From assembly GCF_003313325.1 (NCBI RefSeq), contig NZ_QMHQ01000003.1:788762-852761 (forward strand): a stretch of 64,000 bases of DNA. Direction: 5' to 3'. How positions within the stretch are numbered: position 1 is the first letter of the stretch; each line of letters starts with the position of its first letter. The position numbers were made by a program, and so were the translations under genes. Under the pieces are notes generated by a model that was given only the letters and a program-made list of their open reading frames with translations, made no database searches and had not been told where the DNA came from. Source of the stretch: Pedobacter namyangjuensis (lineage in GTDB: Bacteria > Bacteroidota > Bacteroidia > Sphingobacteriales > Sphingobacteriaceae). Below, piece by piece: positions 17,527 through 24,329 of this stretch.

Positions 17527-20500
17527 TAGAAACTAGCATTAACACCAAACAAAAACTGTCTTGTAGCTGGGTAAGGACTTCTTGAGTCGATTCCAGGACC
17601 TAAACCTGTATCTGATATAAAATCAGGATCGTTACCTGTGTAACCAGTTATGGTTGCTAAATTCTGGCCAGTTACATATGCTCTTAGATTTCTGATTGCC
17701 TTCGAGCCTGTTTTGAAAGTGTATCCGATTGTTATCTCATCAACTTTCATAAAACTTCCTCTCTCCAAATAGTAATCCGAATACATATATGTATCTTTTA
17801 TCTGATCATATTTACCAAACGCACTATTTAAAAGGTTAAGGTTTGTTACGCCATTTTTATTACCGTAAGAGATTGCTGGAGTATTTAAAATATCGTAATC
17901 TAATTTACTTCTTAAAAACACTCTAAAATCAAAACCTTTATAAGCGAAACTGTTGGTTAATGATAAATAATATTTAGGAATAGCGTTACCTATTAAGGCT
18001 AAATCGGTCTGATCTCTAAAAGCAGACGTGTTTATGTTTGCATTTGATACAATTTCTCCATTCTTGTTATAAAATGTCCATTTGCCATCTGGCGTAAACC
18101 CAGCAAATCTTTTACCCCAAAATTCACCTAAATTTCTTCCTTCGTAAGTCCTGATAGCATCTCCCAAAGCTCCAAAGCCACCTATACTTCCAAAGGTTCT
18201 TAAATCTCTTTTAAACTCATCATTAGAATATCTATCTAATCTGTTTCTAGTTGTACTTCCTACAAAGTCGATATTCCAAGAGAAATCTTTGTTTTTGATA
18301 GCGGCATAGCCTAATGATATTTCGATACCCTTTGCCGAAATAGTACCTACGTTGGTTGTAATAGTACTTACTACAAATGGTGGTTGTGGAGAAGTATAAT
18401 TATCTATAAGGTCATTTACAACTCTATTATACAAATCAATTGAACCTGTTAGCTTGTTATTAAATATTGTAAAATCTATACCTAAGTTAGTTTCCTTTTT
18501 CCTTTCCCATCTTAAATTCGGATTAGGGTTTTTATTAGGTCCGTATGTTTGTAGGTATTCGCCAGTTGGGAACAAATAGATACCTCCTCCAGTTAATGTA
18601 ACTAGGGATGCATAGTTACCGCCGGTATTACCCGTTTCTCCATAACCCAATCTTAATTTTAGATTATTTACAAAAGTTACATTTTTCATGAAGTTTTCTT
18701 CAGAAACATTCCATCCACCAGAAATTGCGGGGAAGCTAGCCCATTTGTTATTTGCGCCAAATCTAGAAGATCCTTCCCTACGAATACTTGCCTGAGCAAA
18801 AAAGCGATCTCCGAATGCATAACTAATCCTAGCAAAACCTGCTATTAAGGTGTTATCGTTTTTATTACTTCCTATGGCAATTCTGTTTAATACTACAGGT
18901 ACACTACCTAAGTTGTTGTCTTCAAAAACGTCATTTAAATAGCCTCTGTTATTGGCGTTAAAACCTTCATTAACTTCATAACGGTAAAAATATCCCGCAA
19001 CTGCTGTAAATTTGTGTTTGCTTCCAATAATTTTGTTATACTCTAGCGTAGGCTCTACGTTAAAGTTTTGAGACAAGCTAGTGCCTCTGCCAGCGTAACC
19101 TCCTCCTGGTGCCTGAGCATTCTCTACAGAGTTTTGACTTGCCTTAAATCTGTACTCGCTGTCTAAATTCCAGTTTCTTTGATGAGCTCCAAATACAGAT
19201 GCTTTTAAGCCTGGAATGATTTCAAAATCAACTTTACCATCAACTGATGAGGTTTGTTGTTGCCTTCTATTTTTTTCTTGCTCCAATCTGGCAATCTCAT
19301 TTGTGATGTTACGCGTAAATTTAAACGTACCATCTGGATTATAATAAGATTCCGTAGGGTTTCTTGTTAGAACTGTTTCCCATCCGCCACCACCTAACAA
19401 GTTGGCATTGTTAAAGTTGGCTGCAACGTTAAATTGAGCAGTTAATCTATTCTGTAAACCAGTTTGAGTTAAACTTAAGCGTAGACCATACTCCTTACGT
19501 GAATTTTCTCTTGCAAATCCCTGCACATCTCTAAAGTTAACACTCGCTCTATAAAACGATGTTTCGCCTCCACCAGATACCGCGAAGTTATGATTATGAG
19601 ATAAATTGTCCTTATTAATCAAGTCGCTGAAATAATCCTCATCGCTACCGTAATCAATCCCTTGTACTTGCCCGTTTGCAAGACGTTCGCGATATTGGCT
19701 CGCCGTCATAAAATCTGGTCTTTTAACCAACGTTTCCGTTCTTATGAATGCATTATAGTCGAAGCGAGATGGTCCTCTTTTACCTTTTTTGGTTGTTACA
19801 ATTATAACACCCGCAGTTGCTCTAGTACCGTAAATAGCCGCTGCTGAACCATCTTTTAGAACACTGAAAGACTCAATATCGTCCTGTTGCAATAAGTCTA
19901 AGTTACCTCCAGGTATTCCGTCGATGATAATTAGAGGAGATGCTGCACCTGCCAAAGTAGTAACACCCCTTAGTTGCACACCCACACCCGAGTTAGGATT
20001 TGTACCGCCTGTTCTGGTAATTTGCAAACCAGCTACCTTACCGATTAGTAAATCGAGTGCGTTTCTAGACCCACTCTGTCTAAAATCTGCCGAATCTACT
20101 TTGGTAATTGCTGAAGTGATTTCGTTCCTGTTTTGGGTTCCATAACCAATTACAACCACCTCATTAAGTTTAGTGTCGTCAGCTGATAACTTGATTGACA
20201 AAGGAGTTCCCGTTCCGGCTTTTACCTCTTGGGCTTTAAATCCTATAAATGTAAACCTTAATACATCATTTTCACTACCTACCTCAATTGCAAACTTTCC
20301 TTGAGCGTCTGTTATTGTCGACTTGCCTGTAGAGATATTTCTTACACCAACGCCCGCCACAGGCAAATTAGCATCATCTACAACAGTACCCGATACAACT
20401 TTTTGCACGGATCCGGTTTTTAACAGCATTTTCCATGACTCTTTGGCAAATAAAGCCTCAGAACTCATTGAAAACGCAGAGCTACTAAGCAAAACACTTG

Positions 20501-20537
20501 CACAGAGCCCAGTAATTTTGAGTAAATTAATTTTCAT
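17526..20537 (-). CDS. SusC/RagA-family TonB-linked outer-membrane transporter (locus 1)
   Basis: Outer-membrane importer of oligosaccharides with the SusD partner. A signal peptide is followed by a CarboxypepD_reg-like domain (about 45-125: VVSGTVVDDANLPVAGVGV), then VVVIGYGTQNRNEITSAI (the SusC signature before the plug). The plug contains IIIDGIPGGNLDLLQQDDIESFSVLKDGSAAAIYG, written here only to mark its position near 200-235. The barrel ends with FLFGVNASF, a terminal Phe as expected. Length 1003 is normal. There is no STN domain, so signalling through an anti-sigma factor is unlikely, in line with LacI control. Start ATG 20537 is preceded by a long leader of about 270 bases. Confidence 0.95.
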   Translation of the reverse strand: MKINLLKITGLCASVLLSSSAFSMSSEALFAKESWKMLLKTGSVQKVVSGTVVDDANLPVAGVGVRNISTGKSTITDAQGKFAIEVGSENDVLRFTFIGFKAQEVKAGTGTPLSIKLSADDTKLNEVVVIGYGTQNRNEITSAITKVDSADFRQSGSRNALDLLIGKVAGLQITRTGGTNPNSGVGVQLRGVTTLAGAASPLIIIDGIPGGNLDLLQQDDIESFSVLKDGSAAAIYGTRATAGVIIVTTKKGKRGPSRFDYNAFIRTETLVKRPDFMTASQYRERLANGQVQGIDYGSDEDYFSDLINKDNLSHNHNFAVSGGGETSFYRASVNFRDVQGFARENSRKEYGLRLSLTQTGLQNRLTAQFNVAANFNNANLLGGGGWETVLTRNPTESYYNPDGTFKFTRNITNEIARLEQEKNRRQQQTSSVDGKVDFEIIPGLKASVFGAHQRNWNLDSEYRFKASQNSVENAQAPGGGYAGRGTSLSQNFNVEPTLEYNKIIGSKHKFTAVAGYFYRYEVNEGFNANNRGYLNDVFEDNNLGSVPVVLNRIAIGSNKNDNTLIAGFARISYAFGDRFFAQASIRREGSSRFGANNKWASFPAISGGWNVSEENFMKNVTFVNNLKLRLGYGETGNTGGNYASLVTLTGGGIYLFPTGEYLQTYGPNKNPNPNLRWERKKETNLGIDFTIFNNKLTGSIDLYNRVVNDLIDNYTSPQPPFVVSTITTNVGTISAKGIEISLGYAAIKNKDFSWNIDFVGSTTRNRLDRYSNDEFKRDLRTFGSIGGFGALGDAIRTYEGRNLGEFWGKRFAGFTPDGKWTFYNKNGEIVSNANINTSAFRDQTDLALIGNAIPKYYLSLTNSFAYKGFDFRVFLRSKLDYDILNTPAISYGNKNGVTNLNLLNSAFGKYDQIKDTYMYSDYYLERGSFMKVDEITIGYTFKTGSKAIRNLRAYVTGQNLATITGYTGNDPDFISDTGLGPGIDSRSPYPATRQFLFGVNASF

Positions 20538-20750
20538 TAGCGTTTAGTTTAATTATAGTTTGATTATTTGTTACAATTCAAAGAAAATTGGCGTTATCTA
20601 GCAGTACATATAAACCATATTGCAGATACGAGGGAGAAACTGAAAATAATTTCGGTAGCGAATTGGTTCAAGATTTCTATCCCCACGCTATCATAGATAG
20701 ATGGGATAGTTTTATAAGCTTTCCTTTTCATACAATTAATTTGGTTCGTT

Positions 20751-20768
20751 TAGTAAAACGTTTTACTA
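20751..20768. promoter_or_regulatory. LacI-type operator O1 in the susC leader
   Basis: A perfect 18-base palindrome TAGTAAAACGTTTTACTA. It lies about 45 bases downstream of the predicted transcription start of susCD, so a bound repressor could block elongation or loop to the upstream site. The centre-to-centre distance to the second operator is 90 bases. Confidence 0.85.
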
Positions 20769-20816
20769 TTTGATTATAAAAAAATACCCTCTGCAAGAAT
20801 GGCATTATTTATACAT

Positions 20817-20824
20817 CAAACCTA
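20817..20824 (-). promoter_or_regulatory. Candidate susC promoter -7 box
   Basis: The minus strand reads TAGGTTTG, an exact match to the Bacteroidota TAnnTTTG box. It sits between the two operators. The -33 region would fall inside the operator at 20841-20858; no clear TTG element is seen there. Confidence 0.55.
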
Positions 20825-20840
20825 TAATTTACGGTTTTGA

Positions 20841-20858
20841 TGGTAAAACGTTTTACTA
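20841..20858. promoter_or_regulatory. LacI-type operator O2 upstream of the susC promoter
   Basis: TGGTAAAACGTTTTACTA, a palindrome with 14 perfect central bases (20843-20856) and one mismatch further out. It covers the expected -33 region of the promoter box at 20817-20824. Confidence 0.82.
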
Positions 20859-20927
20859 TATCAATACTAGTGATAAAAAGAATGTAACACAATTTTAAAA
20901 CGTAACTTTACTGTTACCGAAAAATAA

Positions 20928-21932
20928 CTAGTTTCTTAAAATCAGCTTCGCTGAAATTACGATTTTTTGATCTGGCAGCTTTGCTTTAGAAGACAATTGC
21001 GCTAGGATTAACTTGATAATTGCTTCTGCAATTTCTTCCAACGGTTGTTGAATGGTAGAAATGCTTGGCGTGTGCAACTCAAATGCTTCATGATCATCGT
21101 ATCCAATAACCGCGAAATTTGAATCGATTTTTTTACCCATTTGTTTTAATGCCTTTAGCCCACTAATGGCTAAATAATTGGTAGCAAACAAAACTGCATC
21201 TACGTTGCTATTTGTTAGAAGTGCTATAATTTGCGTAATCGTCTCATCTTCATTTTGCTTAAACGGAATGTTAAGCACTAAATCCTTCTGATAAGAAATA
21301 GTATGGTCTAAAATTGACTTCTTATACCCCTCAAAACGCTCTGCTATTTGTTGTACATCAATATCAGTAGTTACAAGCGCAATGTTTTTTTTGCCTTGTT
21401 TAATGAAACTTTCCGTTGCCTGATAAGAAGCTTCAAAATGATTGGCGCCAACATAATTAGTTTTTAATTCGGGCAAATTCCTATCAAATAGTATTACAGG
21501 TATATTTTCATCTATTAAGACCTGAATATCTTCTTCTAAGCCTTTTACGGGAGAAATGATATACGCATCTACTTTACGAGACTTGAAAATATTAATTAAC
21601 TCCTGCGCTTTTTCTATTTTATTCTCTGTGCTAGAATAAATGATTTTGTAACCTTTTTTGTAAGCTTTATCTTCGATTAATCGAGCAATTCTAGAGAAAA
21701 ATGAGTTGGAGATATCTTCGACTATTAAGCCAATAATATTGGTGTTGCCTGTACGTAAACTCCGGGCAACTTGGTTTGGCTTGTAGCCACTCTCTGTAAT
21801 GATCTTCTGCACCTTTTTAATTACAGCATCGCTAATAGATTTTTCTTTAGCCTTTCCGTTTAAAATAAAAGACACCGTAGTTATAGATACGCCAGCTTTT
21901 AGTGCAATATCTTTTATAGAGAGTGGTTTCAT
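20928..21932 (-). CDS. LacI-family transcriptional regulator of the mannan locus
   Basis: The N-terminal LacI helix-turn-helix (about 5-55) reads IKDIALKAGVSITTVSFILNG, with the minor-groove hinge helix at KPNQVARSLRTGNTNIIG. It is followed by a periplasmic-binding-protein-like effector domain (about 60-330: GLIVEDISNSFFSRIARLIED, VDAVLFATNYLAISGLKALK, FAVIGYDDHEAFEL). Length 334 is standard. It presumably binds the palindromes at 20751, 20841 and 15565 and is released by a sugar or sugar phosphate. It begins 8 bases after the lpxB stop, so it may be transcribed from the lpxB operon and would then be constitutive. No copy of the operator was seen in front of it. Confidence 0.94.
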   Translation of the reverse strand: MKPLSIKDIALKAGVSITTVSFILNGKAKEKSISDAVIKKVQKIITESGYKPNQVARSLRTGNTNIIGLIVEDISNSFFSRIARLIEDKAYKKGYKIIYSSTENKIEKAQELINIFKSRKVDAYIISPVKGLEEDIQVLIDENIPVILFDRNLPELKTNYVGANHFEASYQATESFIKQGKKNIALVTTDIDVQQIAERFEGYKKSILDHTISYQKDLVLNIPFKQNEDETITQIIALLTNSNVDAVLFATNYLAISGLKALKQMGKKIDSNFAVIGYDDHEAFELHTPSISTIQQPLEEIAEAIIKLILAQLSSKAKLPDQKIVISAKLILRN

Positions 21933-21940
21933 ATGTAAAA

Positions 21941-23053
21941 TTAGATTGGCAAAGTTAAAAATTCTACGATCTTTTTAGCAGTTCTTTCTGATGCACCTGC
22001 TGAGCCCATTAAACTTGCTAGCTCTTGATAATCAGCTAACATCTTTGTCCGACCGTCACCTTCAGAAATTCGCAACAAATTAGCACTAATTTTTTCGGTT
22101 GTGCAGTCTTGCTGGATCAATTCTTCCACTACTTTTCTGTCCATTATTAAATTTACCAAAGAGATAAACCTAATTTTTATGACCAAACGGGCAATACCAA
22201 CCGAAATTGCTCCCCCTCTATATAAAACTACTTGAGGGACTTTAAATAACGCAGTTTCTAGCGTGGCCGTTCCCGATGCCACTAAAGCAGCATGTGCGTG
22301 ATGCAGCAACTGATAGGTTTGCGCAAATACCAGTTTTATATTTCTGCCACCCATAAACTGTTTGTAGTAGTCTTTTTTAAAAGTAGGTGCCGCTGCGATT
22401 ACAAATTCATAATCTGGAAAGGCGTCTACAACGCTAAGCATATCTGGCAGCAAACGCTCTATTTCCTGCTTTCTGCTACCGGGTAAAAGCGCTATTATTT
22501 TTTTATTGCCAAGCGAATTTTCTGTTCTAAAGTTGGCGTTTGGTTCAAACAAAGCAATCTCGTCTAAAAGCGGATTACCAACGTAATGAACTTCCATCCC
22601 CCATTTTTTATAGAAATCAACTTCAAAAGGCAAAATGCAAAACATTTGGTCTACTACACGTTTTAATTTAAGTACGCGTTTTTGGTTCCAAGCCCAAATT
22701 TTTGGCGAGATATAATAACAAACTTTTAAACCATGTACTTTGGCAAACTCGGCAATTTTCAAATTAAACCCTGGAAAGTCGATCAGCACCAAAACATTAG
22801 GCTGATAATTTAAAATATCTGCCTTGCAGGCCTTCATGTTTTTTAATATGGTACGTAAATTCAGCACCACCTCGGTAAATCCCATAAATGCCATGTCTGC
22901 ATAATGTTTTACCAACTCGCCACCTTCAGCCTGCATCTTGTCGCCACCAAAATACCTAAACTCGGCATTCGGATCTTCCGCTTTTAGCGCTTTCATTAAA
23001 TTAGCACCGTGTAAATCTCCGGAAGCTTCGCCGGCTACAAGATAGTATTTCAT
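21941..23053 (-). CDS. lpxB: Lipid-A-disaccharide synthase
   Basis: Glycosyltransferase (GT19) that joins UDP-2,3-diacylglucosamine and 2,3-diacylglucosamine 1-phosphate in lipid A synthesis at the inner membrane. MKYYLVAGEASGDLHGANLMKAL is the LpxB N-terminal signature, followed by MAFMGFTEVVLNL, VLIDFPGFNLKIA, YYISPKIWAWNQKRV, ALLPGSRKQEIERLLP and VASGTATLETAL. Length 370 is normal. It is the third gene of surE - small membrane protein - lpxB and is followed at 8 bases by lacI. Confidence 0.97.
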   Translation of the reverse strand: MKYYLVAGEASGDLHGANLMKALKAEDPNAEFRYFGGDKMQAEGGELVKHYADMAFMGFTEVVLNLRTILKNMKACKADILNYQPNVLVLIDFPGFNLKIAEFAKVHGLKVCYYISPKIWAWNQKRVLKLKRVVDQMFCILPFEVDFYKKWGMEVHYVGNPLLDEIALFEPNANFRTENSLGNKKIIALLPGSRKQEIERLLPDMLSVVDAFPDYEFVIAAAPTFKKDYYKQFMGGRNIKLVFAQTYQLLHHAHAALVASGTATLETALFKVPQVVLYRGGAISVGIARLVIKIRFISLVNLIMDRKVVEELIQQDCTTEKISANLLRISEGDGRTKMLADYQELASLMGSAGASERTAKKIVEFLTLPI

Positions 23054-23113
23054 TTTAGTCGTTTCAAAAATTGAGTATCAAGTAGTAAAGTGCAAATTTT
23101 AAACACTTTATCG

Positions 23114-23374
23114 TTAAAAAACTTTATAAAAGAAAAACGCAAATGCCCATAAAAAGGTTACGCTTATAACTCCACGGGCAACGTTATCCTTATTTCGCTT
23201 AAAGAAATAGTTCATTAGCAATGCATTTATGGCAACGCAAGCAATTAAAAGCAAATCTGCTAGGCGCAATGCTTCTATGTTACGCATCAAAAACCATACT
23301 GCAATGCCCGGAATTAGCGGTGCTAAAATACCAATTAACAAGCCGTTCCAAACCGTATCGTTTATTTCTTCCAT
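23114..23374 (-). CDS. Small three-TM membrane protein of unknown function
   Basis: 86 residues with three hydrophobic segments (about 12-30, 36-56, 65-85) and the basic loop FFKRNKDNVARG between the last two. No family was recognised with certainty. The start overlaps the surE stop in TAATG, so translation is probably coupled, and lpxB follows 60 bases later. The conserved position beside lpxB suggests an envelope role, but that is inference. Confidence 0.75.
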   Translation of the reverse strand: MEEINDTVWNGLLIGILAPLIPGIAVWFLMRNIEALRLADLLLIACVAINALLMNYFFKRNKDNVARGVISVTFLWAFAFFFYKVF

Positions 23375-24213
23375 TAGCCTAAATTACCACCGTCTGGCCC
23401 ATTAGTTTTAGCAGATTTAACTACACCAACTTCGCCTGTCTCAAAATCCCAAGTATTTAAAACCTGTATGGCGTGGTGCGCCGTTAAATCAAACTGAACA
23501 GGAACAACAGAAACAAATCCATTATCTAAGGCCCACACATCCGTATCTTCGCCTTTATCGTAATTTTCGAAAACACCTGTTAACCAATAATAAGGACGAT
23601 TATAAGGATCTTTTCTTTTATCAAACTCTTCAGCCCATTTTGCATTGGCTTGTCGGCATATTTTTATTCCTTTCAAGCCATCCCCTTTGGGAAAATTTAC
23701 ATTTAGCAAAGTAGCTTCTGGCAAACCGTTTGCCAATACTTGCAAAGCGATGGATTTGATGAATTTCTTACAATGGCTAAAATCTGCATCTTGCGCAAAA
23801 TCATCTAAAGAAAAACCTATCGATGGAATTTTTTCTATTGCACCTTCTACCGCAGCAGACATGGTTCCAGAATAAATTACGTTGATAGAATTATTTAATC
23901 CGTGATTAATTCCAGACACACACAAATCTGGCTTTTTGCCTTTAAACACAATGTTTACAGCTAATTTTACACAGTCAACTGGTGTTCCCGAACATTTGTA
24001 CATTTCTACGCCTGGGTATAAATCTACTTTATCAAAACGTAAGGGTTTGCCTATTGTAATGGCGTGGCCCATTCCAGATTGAGGCCCATCTGGCGCTACC
24101 ACCACAACATTGCCAATTTCCTGCATAACCTCTATCAAACTCTTAATTCCTGGAGCGGTAATGCCATCGTCATTAACCACTAAAATAGTAGGTTTTTTAG
24201 CTTCCTTGTTCAT
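23374..24213 (-). CDS. surE: 5'/3'-nucleotidase SurE
   Basis: Metal-dependent phosphatase on nucleoside 5'- and 3'-monophosphates, cytoplasmic. Start ATG 24213 gives MNKEAKKPTILVVNDDGITAPG, the canonical N-terminus with the metal-binding DD pair. A start at 24294 would add 27 residues with no family support. Other marks are VVAPDGPQSGMGHAIT, SGTPVDCVKLAV and VSGINHGLNNSINVIYSGTMSAA (metal ligands Ser and Asn). Length 279 is slightly longer than typical because of the C-terminal tail ending in GPDGGNLG. Confidence 0.96.
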   Translation of the reverse strand: MNKEAKKPTILVVNDDGITAPGIKSLIEVMQEIGNVVVVAPDGPQSGMGHAITIGKPLRFDKVDLYPGVEMYKCSGTPVDCVKLAVNIVFKGKKPDLCVSGINHGLNNSINVIYSGTMSAAVEGAIEKIPSIGFSLDDFAQDADFSHCKKFIKSIALQVLANGLPEATLLNVNFPKGDGLKGIKICRQANAKWAEEFDKRKDPYNRPYYWLTGVFENYDKGEDTDVWALDNGFVSVVPVQFDLTAHHAIQVLNTWDFETGEVGVVKSAKTNGPDGGNLG

Positions 24214-24303
24214 TTGGGTAAAAATACGAGAAAAATTTAATGGCGTTGAAACAAACATCAATATATTTCGACTAAGAATTATGATATAAGGCAACTATCA
24301 ACT

Positions 24304-24311
24304 TATATTTG
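24304..24311 (+). promoter_or_regulatory. Candidate promoter -7 box for the M16 peptidase
   Basis: TATATTTG matches TAnnTTTG and lies 18 bases before the chosen ATG at 24330. No good -33 element was seen. Confidence 0.4.
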
Positions 24312-24329
24312 ATTTATAACTTATTAGAA

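Larger units (their letters stand above)
20538..20927. other. Regulatory region and long leader upstream of susC (locus 1)
   Basis: 390 bases without a gene. It contains two LacI-type operators, a promoter box between them and a leader of about 270 bases ahead of susC. In the leader, 20677-20709 can form a stem-loop: outer arms CTATCCC (20677-20683) and GGGATAG (20703-20709), inner arms CTATC (20688-20692) and GATAG (20696-20700). An open frame of 61 codons on the plus strand here has no support as a gene. Confidence 0.65.

Noticed and set aside
20588..20773. 61-codon plus-strand open frame in the susC leader
   Set aside because: Contains an operator palindrome, no recognisable protein character, and opposes the predicted susC transcript.
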